64,000 nt of DNA from Saksenaea vasiformis B4078 (taxonomy: Eukaryota; Mucoromycota; Mucoromycetes; Mucorales; Saksenaeaceae), in assembly GCA_000697055.1 (NCBI GenBank), contig JNDT01001937.1, positions 186,001 through 250,000 of the forward strand, in the 5' to 3' direction. This document shows positions 47,198 to 58,288 of the stretch, piece after piece (positions within the stretch are counted from its first letter, which is position 1; every line of letters begins with the position of its first letter). The notes under the pieces were generated by a model. It ran no database searches. It was given only the letters and a program-made list of their open reading frames with translations, and was not told where the DNA came from. A program made the position numbers and the translations under genes.

Positions 47198-48874
47198 TTA
47201 CCATCCTCGCGGAGCAAGGATCCGTCGAGTAGAACCTTCATTCACCACTCGCCGCCGCCAACATGGTAGGATACCAGATTGAAGAGTTACATTTAGAGGA
47301 TCGCTATCATCGTCCAGATGTCGATGATTAAAAGTGATACAGGTCAGTTTCTTGTTACGCCGGCACAGTTCGGAAAGTTGGCCGAGCATGCGTTTGCTGA
47401 CACCTTCACAGCCGACCAGATGGATGTGTGTAAGCGCGTGACCATGGTCTGCAAGGGCTTCAATTGCTTGATCGGTGATGGCAGTCCAGTTGGTGAGATC
47501 GAGCTTTTGAAGCTTTGGTAGATGTGTAATGAGGAGTTTCACTGTTGCATTGGAGACGTCGTCTTTCTTCTTCAGTAGTTGTCTGTAGCTGGGCATGTCT
47601 GGTACCACGTCGTACTGATTGAGTAGTTCAATTAAGTCATCCAGCGGGTTGACCTGGCTTAGCATTGTTGGATCAATAGGTAGCTGGGAACGCTGTTCTT
47701 GGCGGTGATGTTGTAGAAGACGTAGGAACATGCTCTTAGCACGCCCTGCATTGAGTCGGGTGAGGTTCGGACAGGATTTAGCAAGAACTTCGTAATCAGC
47801 ATGTTGGACGGCGCCGATGCGGGCCATATCCAACCATTCCAGACGCGTGCAACAAGTCTGAGCTATTTCACGGATGGTGGGTCCAGTCACCCGATCACAT
47901 TCGCTCAAGCAGATTCGTCGGAGCTTGCTGCCTGAGCTCCGCACAATGCTTGTGACACCATTATTCGACACGCGGACGCACCCACCCAGATGAAGGTATT
48001 CGATGGAGACGCATGACTTTGCCAGGAACAGCAGACCGTTGTCTGTAATCTTTCTGCAGTCCTTGAGGGTTAATTCTTGCAGATTGGGTGCACATGCCGA
48101 AAGGCTAATATATTGCAGACTCTTGTTGGTAATATTTGTGCATCCGAAAAGTCTCAGACGGCGCAGATTAACACAGTAGCGGGCAATGACACGCACATCG
48201 CAGTCGGTGATGCGGCTTCCTAACCGTGACAGGTCTACAGATCGGACAGCCATACCATATTTTGGCATATGTACGGGAAAGCTGAGTGGCATGCGATGAC
48301 GACAAGTGGCCGTTGTAGTGATGGTAGTAGTTGATAGGGTTGTGGAGGTGGACGAGGAGGAGGAAGAGGACGAGGATTTCATGTTGATGGCAGTGACAGA
48401 TGATAGATGATGGTGGTCTAGGGGATCTGGGGACGTGGGGGAATGACGGCAGATGGGGTGGGAAGGAACTGGGGCTCTCCACAAGATTGGTGTCACAAGG
48501 CCATGCCATTGCGTGCAGACGAGCGTGCAGTGCAACAGATCTCTTTTGGAACCCAGTACGAGGATCTCAAATATCATGACGAGTACTTCATTTGGTAGAC
48601 TAGTGATATAGGATGGACGCCTTTCGAATGATGATGATTTCGTATGGGGTTTAGATGGTATAAGTAAACCACCTTGGTGATGATGATGATGATGATAACG
48701 ATGATGTAACGATGAACGATACTTTAGCCGTCGACGGGCCAAATCTTCTCGTTCAATATCTGTAGCGACTTGGATAGCAGCATTGACGTAAGATGTAAGT
48801 TGTATACTGATACGTAAGAAGAAGTCAATCCACACAAGACAAAACTTTAGTGGTAAAATGAAGAGGTTCTTCAT
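47198..48874 (-). CDS. F-box / leucine-rich-repeat protein (AMN1/FBXL type)
   Basis: Single-exon gene of 558 aa. F-box proteins link substrates to SCF ubiquitin ligases through Skp1. The F-box lies at about 88-130 (ITSLPNEVLVMIFEILV, LHCTLVCTQWHGLVTPILWR). At least eight cysteine-containing LRRs follow from about 210, e.g. LRRLRLFGCTNITNKSLQYI, LQELTLKDCRKITDNGLLFL, IEYLHLGGCVRVSNNGVTSI, LRRICLSECDRVTGPTIREI and LQKLDLTNWTAITDQAIEAL. A His-rich stretch (YHHHHHH near 59-66) and a Ser/Thr-rich insertion (about 165-190) separate the F-box from the repeats. The N-terminus is hydrophobic (FILPLKFCLVWIDFFLRI), which is unusual for an F-box protein and may be a membrane anchor. The substrate is unknown; the FBXL/Amn1/Grr1 class is the closest description. 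Confidence 0.88.
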   Translation of the reverse strand: MKNLFILPLKFCLVWIDFFLRISIQLTSYVNAAIQVATDIEREDLARRRLKYRSSLHHRYHHHHHHQGGLLIPSKPHTKSSSFERRPSYITSLPNEVLVMIFEILVLGSKRDLLHCTLVCTQWHGLVTPILWRAPVPSHPICRHSPTSPDPLDHHHLSSVTAINMKSSSSSSSSSTSTTLSTTTITTTATCRHRMPLSFPVHMPKYGMAVRSVDLSRLGSRITDCDVRVIARYCVNLRRLRLFGCTNITNKSLQYISLSACAPNLQELTLKDCRKITDNGLLFLAKSCVSIEYLHLGGCVRVSNNGVTSIVRSSGSKLRRICLSECDRVTGPTIREIAQTCCTRLEWLDMARIGAVQHADYEVLAKSCPNLTRLNAGRAKSMFLRLLQHHRQEQRSQLPIDPTMLSQVNPLDDLIELLNQYDVVPDMPSYRQLLKKKDDVSNATVKLLITHLPKLQKLDLTNWTAITDQAIEALADHGHALTHIHLVGCEGVSKRMLGQLSELCRRNKKLTCITFNHRHLDDDSDPLNVTLQSGILPCWRRRVVNEGSTRRILAPRGW

Positions 48875-51800
48875 GGTTATTTGAAGAAAAATAAAAAGTT
48901 AAAATAAAAAGAAGTGGAAGGAAAAGACAGAAAAGAAAAAAACAAAAGGGGGAGATTTTTTTATAAAAAATAAATAAAAAAAAAAAACAAAGAAAAAAAA
49001 TTTCAAAGGGGTTGTGTTGGGGGGAGGAAAAAGAAAGAAAGAAGAACACATAGTTGGGGGAGTAATCACATATCATTTTTTTTTTTTGAACGTATGAAAA
49101 GTGGTTCTCTAGTGTTTATTTACTAAAGTAAAACTTCCAATTTTAGTTTTGTTGTGCAATCCTTTTGACATGCAACTCAAACTGAACAATGATTAAGTGG
49201 CGGCCACGTCCGGGTTTCCCTTCGTAACACATCTCTCCACATGGATTCATTCCTTTTCGTTTGCTTTCGCTCATGTAATAGGAAAGCCCCGTCCTTATTT
49301 ATTTATGCTCCCCCAAATATGTTTCAACAACAAATATAAACATAAAACGAATTTCAACTTGTTATGAATTCCGCTAACTAATCTATTCATCCATCCCATC
49401 CCATCCTATCAATCCGTCCCTTAGTCTCTCTTTCTCTCTCTGTCTCTCTCCCTGCCTTTCTCTCTTTCTCGCTGTCACTTGTCTAGTTTATCCTTCTCTC
49501 CTCCCTCTTTTTTTCCGGATCTTACGCACCGCCCGCCCGTCCGTCTCAAATTTCCTGCGAAATTTTCATCGGGCCTGGCTCCGTTGGTACACAAGGAAAA
49601 AAAGAACTACCTAAGAAACTCTTTTGACAGTTTAGTAAAAAATCCCACATCACCCATTTGTTGCCATTGTTCCCTTGTTTGTACGTACAACCCACCTACT
49701 CCCATTTCCCGGTCCCTATGAATACTTCATCATTCGATAAAGAAGTCCATGAATGGTGTTCCACCATTTAGTTTGGAGGCGCAAAAAAGAGTTTTTTTTT
49801 TTTTCCTTTTTTTCTTTTTTTTACTACTGTGCCTTTTGCCGTTTCGAGTCACAGCCTGTTTCGTAGCATTCAAAGCACAAAATAGACGAGACCTAACCAT
49901 GCCTTACAACGAGAACCAATCAAATGCCCGAATGCACCTAAACGCGTTTCAAGTGCCAATCGAAGAATGACCCCCTGATCTATACAAAAAAACATGATCA
50001 TCATCGTCATCATGTTGCTAATCCATTCCGTTCCGAAAATGAGTCTCTTGTATCCTTTTTATCATCTTACACCTCGCGACTGAGCCATTTCTTATAGTTA
50101 CACAAAGGACAACTTTTATCTTGGTACTAAAAATTGATCTATTTAGAGATTCCGATACAGTGATCGAGACTAAATCAAGAACGAGAAGCATGCAATGGGT
50201 GAGGTCAAACAGACAAACAATGATGCAATTGCAACTTGGATTTTACCCTATTGTGCTGTTTCTACAGCTACATAACCCTTCCTGCCTTAGTTTCATGTGT
50301 ATGGTTACACCAACTTGTTCTTCTTTTTCTTGGGTGACCAACCAACCTCGAGCTTATCAAAAATAACTAATCGCAAAGCCATCTAAGATGATGTGCGTTA
50401 CAATAAAAAAAATTAGAAACTATGCTGTAAGATCAAAAGGAATGGTAGAAACAAGAAAATGTTGCACTAAATCACAACGACCTTCAGCTGACTGGCTTGA
50501 TGACAACCCATCTGCAGTTTTATGTACAAGTCAACTTTTTATTTACTCCTTCTAATGCGAGTTTGCGGGAATTGAGAGAGCTAGGTATATGTAACGAAAG
50601 GAACCAACGCAATACTACCGTTTACATTAAACCCACACATTTTTTAGAGACAGAGCACGAGTCAACCCGGGACCCCGTTGTACACAGGGAAATGTGGGGT
50701 TCATGGTCTTTGGATCGCCGGATTATAAATCGCAGAGACACTTGATTTTCTTTAATTGTGTTACTTACAACTAAGGGCCAATACCATAACGATAGCTAAC
50801 ACAAACCTATTTCGTTACTTGAATCTCTTCCCATCAATATGCCGAACCAAAAAACAAAAACAAAAAAAAAAAGACGACTACCTATGACAGTTGAACTAAG
50901 CTCACACATCTCATGGTCGCTTTTCAACCTGTCCAAGACATAATAAAGATTTTTTTTCTTTTTTCCAGAGAATTTTCATGTTCAATGCATGTTTTTCCTA
51001 CCGATACCCAATTGCCGTTATTTTTCAGATTACGGCATTCATCTATTCTATTCCCGCGCATTGACCACACATTCCATTGACCTTTCATCTAACTAGAGCA
51101 ATGGTTTTACAGACATTGACTGGAAACGCAGCTTCTCCTCCCCGGTCACGTCCTTGACCATGACCTGGAATCTCCAAGGTCAGATGGGATTTCTGTATAT
51201 GCTTCAATTCCTAGGCCGCCGATGAACCGGAGTTCACTCGCTTAGATCAAAAGAACTAGTCGAAAGGTAAAGAGATCTGAGTTTAGAACAATTTGATTGT
51301 ATCTTGTGCTTGCGAAACAACTGAATTAAGTTTAACCTCGCTTTTCGAAAAGTATTGTATATTATTTATACGACACAATTGGTTTCCTTTTCTCAATACT
51401 GATACGCCGATTCGTAGTCACAGCGAATCAAGATAACTGTGTGAACCCAACCTACGCACAATGCAATCAAAAAGAAAAAAAATCAAGCATATCCTATAAA
51501 AGCCAGATGTCATGTGAATGAAACCAGCACAAATATAGGGAATTGAACACATAACGGAAAATATCGAGGATGAAAAAAAAAATATCATGAGGAATTTGAT
51601 TGTTCGCAGATTCTAAGCAACATGTCACGGAATTTAAGCTTGAAAATAATCATGAGCTCAAATAGATACGATGATTCTCGTTTTCTTGTGGAATTTCCTT
51701 TCTTTTAGATATTCCATTTTACATACTAAACAAACCTTTTCTTTTTTTTTTGTGGCTACAAGTCGAAAATGGCTAGATCACATAACAATGGAAAATAGAC

Positions 51801-54409
51801 ATCCGATTTGGCCAGACTACGAGGGGTATTTTTTTTTTTTCATGACAATCATACAAATGCGCCAATTCTTGAAATAACGTTTTATTTGCTCTCACAAAGG
51901 AAATGCAGTAGTAATGCGATTCTCATACTATAGATTCAAGGTCTTTTTGTGTAATGTATGGGTAAATACCATTCCGTCCGGAAAGAATGTTCAACAGAGA
52001 GACCTTCTTTTTTTAGTCCTTTTTAAGCTATCGAACACTACATAAATATCTACGGAGCATCCTTAAATATGGATAGGATGACGGAAGCACAACTGAGGAT
52101 CTAGACTTGCGCGTGGCACAGCATAGCCACGCCTTCGTTGTCAGCGAGACAGCAGCAATTCTCCACCAAACTTTGGCATGATTCTTAGCAATGATGATTC
52201 CATTGTAATTGGTTAGAATTCATCAACTGTTGGAAATATTTACGCAAAGGAGGTGAAGGTACAGAAAAGTGGGGGACTTGATTTATCAGTAATGTGGATC
52301 AAGCAGATTGGATAAATCTAAACCTACTTAATGTATCTGTATTACGGGAGAAATATATATATATATATATATAAAGTTGATTGCGGATAGACCTCATCTT
52401 AATGCAACTACCACGTCAAAAGGGACACCTGCACCCAATTACTCCTATTGGATAAGTTGATAGATGATAGGACATGAAATATAAGGGCAGATCAATGTGA
52501 ACGTTGGGTCCCTGCACAGTCATGGATGTGCAAGATCATAAACCTCACGCTTTTGATACTGCTTTAGACTTGATGATTCCATCCTTCATTGTTTTGCTCT
52601 TCACTGAAGCTTCCGAAAACGAAAAGAAGAAAAATTAAAATTCCGGATGCAGGTGGGCTTCCCCCTTTTCCTCCTTTCCCCTAACAACCCTGTCATCCAA
52701 CCGCATCGGAAAATACTTCCAAGATTCGAATATTCGATAGAAACACATTTATCAGATTGTAATTCATTTCCATCAATGTCGGCAACGGACACGTCCAAAT
52801 ATGAGATTAATGATTTCAATTAACTTTACCCAATTTTGCCTGAAATGATGAAGATAACGCTTGGTGTTAGATAAGCCACCTGAAAGGTAGGTTGGCATGT
52901 TCCTAACGCTGAGCCCGCCAAACAGTCGGCGTACTCAGTCATGCAGAGTGGCTCAGATTGCACCAACTAGTGCGCCGATTAGCAGCGATCATAGGCTCGC
53001 CAAAAATCGGTGAACCGTCATGGACATATTTCTATTAGACCACGCGCTACAGATCCACGTACCACGCAAGAGATTAGTTTGTAAGGAAGGAAGGAAGAAG
53101 CTGGATACGATATTAGACTGTTTCCAGGATGCCCAAACAATGGTCATCCTATCACCGTAGCCAAGACACGTCAAGAGTGCCACTTCTGGATAAACTTACA
53201 TCCGCATGTGAACAATAGTTTAAGTGACGTCTGCCAGTTACTTTCGAGCTCGTAAAGTATGCAAAAAGCACACGTGCGGACACGCAAAAGGTCAAGCTGA
53301 TAGCAACCGTAACTCATCTTTACAAAGATGGTGAGATTCTGTGCTAAATACACCGTCTATCACGAAAAGAATCTAACATTCCGTTGAAAAGTTAAATGGA
53401 ATCATGTATGAAGCTTTCATACTTGACACATCAATCATGCAAAAAAGTTAGTTTGATAGTAAAGCAGTAGAAAAACAGGAGTATACGTTACCGATGACAG
53501 TTTTCACGTCAGGTGATCTGTTCCTGTAAGGTGTCATGTTGCAAGGCCTGCATGACACACTATGGCGTATTAAACTTTCCAGCTCTCATCCTAATAATAC
53601 TATGCCAGTGATAAATGCTGTTAGGATTATATGAGGGTAGCTGTAGACGCGTTTTGACACCCTTACTTGCTTGAACCTTACTTTTCTATTCTGGTGCTCC
53701 TGTAAAGTAATATACGACCTAGCTATCCATGCGTTGTACCGTCATTGTTTGACTTGTGCAACCAGTCAACACGTGTTGCCAACAGAACAGGAAAACAGCT
53801 TCCAGGTCCTGGTTAATCCCTAGGAAAGATGATCTTTTGGAGAAGGATGGAGTTATCTCTATAGCACACAGGCATGTATTGCAAAACAAATACAATGACC
53901 TTCTTCTACCTATCGTTACGTAAGTTACAATTATGTGCGAGCCATGCGTAGTTACAGTTTATAATGAGGTTCGTCATACAGAAACACCGCATTGGATGTC
54001 GTAGAAGATTTGAACTCAACTTACTGCTGCACTATGCTACTTTCAATACAACCTGCATTGAAATAGGCCTTGTTTCTGTCATTGCAATTTCTCACCACAA
54101 TTATTCAGATAATCTAGTATAGGTTGAGGAAACTTCCGCGCCAAAAGACTGCAGCAAAGAGGTTTTCCATTCTTGCGGACGAACGTTCAAGCATGCCAAC
54201 TGTAAACGAGAAGCTTACAAAAGTTTATCAACTGTTCTAGTCGCAATATGCAACCTGCTCGTGTAATGCTAGATCGTAGCGATTGATTGACATTGTACTA
54301 CTAACAGTTAGTTTAAATAGAGCTTGAATTTCCACAGCAGCTGGTATTCACCATCTACATCCTTCTGAAGGCTATTACTACAAGTGTTATCGCAGTTACA
54401 TATCCGAAG
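48875..54409. other. Gene desert of about 5.5 kb
   Basis: Just upstream of the F-box gene the minus strand is extremely pyrimidine-rich (48890-49090), typical of a fungal promoter/5' UTR. A second CT-rich tract lies at 49420-49510, and a TA dinucleotide run at 52351-52374. No frame beyond 83 aa has a motif. It borders the HET cluster and may be heterochromatic or relic-rich. Confidence 0.5.
52351..52374. repeat. (AT)n microsatellite
   Basis: Ten or more AT units following a short purine-rich segment. Confidence 0.9.
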
Positions 54410-55801
54410 ATGACTACGTTGCAATCAAAAGGGTTTCTCGCGACAACGCTAAAGGCTATCGAGAAAAAGACAAAGAATATCAGTATTATGACCTCCGGTA
54501 AAACGGGGAGCGCCAAAGCATCGCACTTTGATATTGTCGTTGTGGACACCAAAGAAACCAGCAAATCAGGCTCGATAAAGTGCACATCCATCAAGACAGA
54601 TCAAAAGTACTGCACGGTATCGTACAGACGAGGAGAACTTGTTGAATGGAGAACCAAGACGCCTCAGTACACAGCTTACGTTCAAACGTTCTCCAAGGAC
54701 AACCTTATCAAGCTGTGTTCTATCTGCAAAGATTTTACGGATTACTTGTGGATTGACGCTATAGGTATCAATCGGCCTGACGAGATCCACCGCCAGGACA
54801 TGGAGTCAAAATGGGATTTGATACATACATTTGCGGACAAAATTATTGGTGTTCCGGATCTCTGTTATTGCAATCAGAATCCACGGGCATCTGAAATTCA
54901 ACCCGCCAGAGTGAAGGAGGCTGTCAAGGAAATATCAGATATCGAAGCGAAAATGGAAAAGTCTTCCGAATCTTCGACAAAAAGCCAGGTGGAAGTTCCT
55001 TTGTCAACTGCTGCATCCCTAGTGCGCGAGTTATTGCTAGAGTGGTGCCGACGTTCCTGGGTAATTGGTGAACGACTTATTGGCCACAAGTATTCCAAGC
55101 TGGAGACGATCCTGTTACGAAGCGGCACGAAGATACCTAGCGACTGGAAATATGTTGTTCCCCTTCGCGATTGGGATTCTGTTGACAATCAATATGACAT
55201 GTTGAGATGCATCCTCAACGCTAAGTCTACAACTTATCCAGATAAGTTACTTGGTGTGTTACCTTACACTCGTTACAATCATCTGGTCGACCTGGTCAAG
55301 AAGGAGAAGATTCTTACACTGTTTGATGTGAAAATGTTCCTATACAAGAATTTGGATCTGGAAGGCAAGCTCATACTATTGTTTAACGAAATTTCTACGG
55401 GGCAGCTCAACGCCAAGGACAAACTTCCCAGTTTCATCACCGGTGGTGGATTTGTAGACGTAAGACCGTTTGAAAAGATTACGGAGAATCTCTGTAAATT
55501 TTCCATGTCGACAGACAACAAAGGGCGCGCATGCATGGCTATACTAGGTTCCTACCGATACGTTACGGTACAGAATGACAACGGCCTCAAGAGTACCTTA
55601 GGAGGATTGGTCGGCACGGTAAAGGACGATGAGATAAAATGTGTAGAAATAGCTCTGTGTAAAGTAGAAATGAGCAAGGGAAAGCTCTCTCACTTTGTAT
55701 TGACTTGTATTGGTGCTCGTGACAGCTGGATCACCGTGAAAGTCCAGACCGCGGCTGCCTTGGACGGCTTCAGTGCCCCCAAAGCCTTTAATATCTTTTG
55801 A
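54410..55801 (+). CDS. HET-domain protein, copy 1 (degenerate core motifs)
   Basis: Intronless, 463 aa. It matches its tandem neighbours along the whole length: a short N-terminal region, HFDIVVVDTKE, then the HET (heterokaryon incompatibility) domain at about 66-150, and a conserved C-terminal region (ASLVRELLLEWCRRSWVIGE, PDKLLGVLPYTRYNHL, LFDVKMFLYKNLDL, KCVEIALCKVE), ending PKAFNIF. HET domains trigger growth arrest or cell death in fungal non-self recognition. The hallmark blocks have changed here: SYRRGE instead of SYRWGE at 71-76 and LWIDAIGINR instead of ...NQ at 113-122. The frame is otherwise fully open, so it is probably expressed but may have lost or altered activity. The ATG at 54410 is the first in frame; the longer N-terminus relative to copy 3 might be untranslated. 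Confidence 0.82.
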   Translation: MTTLQSKGFLATTLKAIEKKTKNISIMTSGKTGSAKASHFDIVVVDTKETSKSGSIKCTSIKTDQKYCTVSYRRGELVEWRTKTPQYTAYVQTFSKDNLIKLCSICKDFTDYLWIDAIGINRPDEIHRQDMESKWDLIHTFADKIIGVPDLCYCNQNPRASEIQPARVKEAVKEISDIEAKMEKSSESSTKSQVEVPLSTAASLVRELLLEWCRRSWVIGERLIGHKYSKLETILLRSGTKIPSDWKYVVPLRDWDSVDNQYDMLRCILNAKSTTYPDKLLGVLPYTRYNHLVDLVKKEKILTLFDVKMFLYKNLDLEGKLILLFNEISTGQLNAKDKLPSFITGGGFVDVRPFEKITENLCKFSMSTDNKGRACMAILGSYRYVTVQNDNGLKSTLGGLVGTVKDDEIKCVEIALCKVEMSKGKLSHFVLTCIGARDSWITVKVQTAAALDGFSAPKAFNIF

Positions 55802-56118
55802 TCACAATAAACAAAGCTCATTGTAGTATCTGTTCGCAAGAACAATCGTATAATACATAAAGTCAGATGGCAGTAAATGATATTGTTAATAAGAGTTATT
55901 GGCGGAACTAACAAAGCAGCGGCGATCGCACCATGTACCGGTTCTGGTTTGCGTAACGTGATATGAGGATAAAAGTATGCCATCTGTGATCAGTGCAAGA
56001 CTAATCTTGTTGCACTTTCTTTCTGATAAAGGGGTTAAGTGTCTAGTAAATCCTTTATTACCGTTCGAAATCTGGTTGTGTAGTTCCCCAGGTATAGTCT
56101 TGCTACACTTTACGAAAA

Positions 56119-57557
56119 ATGCTTGGCGAAGATGTAAGTCACTATGGTGAGAACTCCAGGAGCAATGCTTCGCCACAATCCATCGCACATATTCGTAGGG
56201 GGAACAGAGAAGCTTTAAGCGGTAGGGATTCCGTAGAATCCTGTAATAGTGGTGCCCACTTTGATATTAACTGTCGTGGATATCAAGGGAACAACCGAGA
56301 CAAGGCGGATAGTATGCAAATCTATCTCTACAAGTGAGAAGTACTGCGCCATTTCATACCGCTGGGGAGAACTACCCGAATGGATAGCTAGAACTCCTTC
56401 GTATACGGCATATATACGTTCGGTCTCCGAAGACAACCTCAAGAAACTATGCTTGTCTTGCAAACACTATGCGAACTACCTATGGATCGTTGCCATAGGA
56501 ATCAACCAGGCTGATGATACCCAAAGAAACGCCATGCCACTGAAGATGGACCGGGTTTACAAGCTTGCGTGTAAAATTATTGGCGTGCCTGATCTTTGTT
56601 ATTGCAACTTAAATCCGCGAGTAGAAACCGTTTCCTAAAATGAGTTACGGGCTGGTGTCATGGAGATCGGGAAAATGGAAGAACTAGTCGAAGATCATCA
56701 AGCAAGGGACCAATATGCCAAACTATTGATAAAAAAGGAGACCTCAGTTCCTTTATCTGCTGCTGCATCTCTGATAACAGATCTAATTAGAGAGTGATGT
56801 GAACGTGCTTGGGTCATTAGCGAATGATCAATTGGAAACCAGCAGTCCAAGCTTGAAACAATATTGATACGAGGCAACATCAAACTGGCGTGTACTTGGA
56901 GATACATCATACGGATCAACGAGTGGAGTCAGATCAACGATGTACATGATATACTGAGATGTATTATCAACTCAAAGGCAACAAAGATGGTTGACAAACT
57001 GCTCGCTATATTACCTGCTACACGTTACGACTATCTGAGAGACTTAACTGCAGATGAGAATATCGTTACGACGTTTGATCTCAAGATCTTCTTGCTCAAG
57101 AATCTGGACATGGCAGGCAAAATTTTTCTTCTGCTCGACCAAGTATCTATTGAAAAATACACTCCTAGACAAATGCTTCCAAATTTCATCAAGGATCGCC
57201 CGTACCTAAATATCAGAACGTTTCGTCGAATATTAGGAAATTTTTGTGAATTTACTGTATCGATAGACGACGAAAGACGACATTACATATCGATACGCGC
57301 TTCATATAGAAGCGTTGTGCGAACGCAGTACAAGAGCGAATCTGTCGACCGGTTGGAAGAGCTTTTAGGTACTGTAGTGCAAGCTGTTATTGAAACTGTA
57401 CAGATAGTGCTATGCAAAAGTAGAGATCAGCACGGAAAATCGCCCTTATCTTATACTAGGATGCTTAGGAATGCGCGATTCATGGATAACATTAAGACCA
57501 CGTTTTACATGTACCTTAGATGATTTTAATCCCCCAAAGGTTTTCAATATATTTTAA
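56119..57557 (+). pseudogene. HET-domain protein, copy 2 (pseudogene)
   Basis: A broken tandem paralogue. The reading frame shifts by one base near 56270 (HFDI in one frame, TVVDIKGTTETRR in the next). It carries a good HET core: EKYCAISYRWGELPEW and LWIVAIGINQ (D changed to V). Stops follow: TAA at 56636, TGA at about 56796 where the paralogues have Trp (EWC), and TGA at about 56823 where copy 3 has Arg (SERFIG). The rest stays open (56864-57523: KMVDKLLAILPATRYDYL, TFDLKIFLLKNLDM), and a last frameshift precedes the family ending PPKVFNIF. The Trp and Arg codon losses are both C-to-T type transitions. The HET core motif is better preserved than in the intact copy 1. Confidence 0.88.
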
Positions 57558-57668
57558 GATATGACATCTATGAGCAAATTTTTTTTCAGTCTCGGAAGTG
57601 GATAGTACGACATCGGAATCGCTGCACAAGGATCGGTCTGCTTCAGCTAACCCGGAGCTGAACATATT

Positions 57669-57947
57669 TTATTCCACGTTCTTCCAGAGCTGCATATCGA
57701 AAAGCAATACTATTGTGCAGCCCCTTGCGTGTCTGTCATATTCAAGCTGAGCAAGGAAACCCTTTTGTAAGGTATTTTTATCCTTGAATAACGGTAACAG
57801 ATGTATAGGCAGATGCACATTGTAAACATTGCTATCGACGGAAGTATGTGCCGAGACGGAATCAAATATTACATAAGGTTTGAAGTCAGTATCGTTTGGT
57901 GTTTCACGGCTAAGCGGGACCGGCTTGGTGTGATCATATATTCTCAT
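57669..57947 (-). CDS. Small open reading frame between HET copies, unknown
   Basis: A 92-aa frame on the opposite strand (begins MRIYDHTKPVPLSRETPNDT, ends LLFDMQLWKNVE). I recognise no motif, signal peptide or membrane helix. It may be chance or a relic. It is listed because it sits inside the HET cluster. Confidence 0.18.
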   Translation of the reverse strand: MRIYDHTKPVPLSRETPNDTDFKPYVIFDSVSAHTSVDSNVYNVHLPIHLLPLFKDKNTLQKGFLAQLEYDRHARGCTIVLLFDMQLWKNVE

Positions 57948-58288
57948 TTCAAACCGGTAAAAAATATAAGTATCAGATGTTTACGGCTTTTTCCCGTAGC
58001 ATCTTTATTGACGAAGGTCATACTAGCTTCTGGAGAATCAGATACAATGCGGAAGTCATTGCCTGGCTTACGAAACGTGTCAAACTCCCTATGAGATTTT
58101 TATGTTGCGTAACATTGTACATCTAAGCCTGTGCCATTCGTATTGGATAAAATTCGCCAACTGGGGCCAAGGTGAACACAACCTTCTTTCAATCTCTTTA
58201 TCACAAGGTGTGGTAAACAACTTTTGGAACGCCTACTCTTGCACTGTACTGCTTCGAATCGCAGCAAAAGATCGCTATAGTCTACGAA

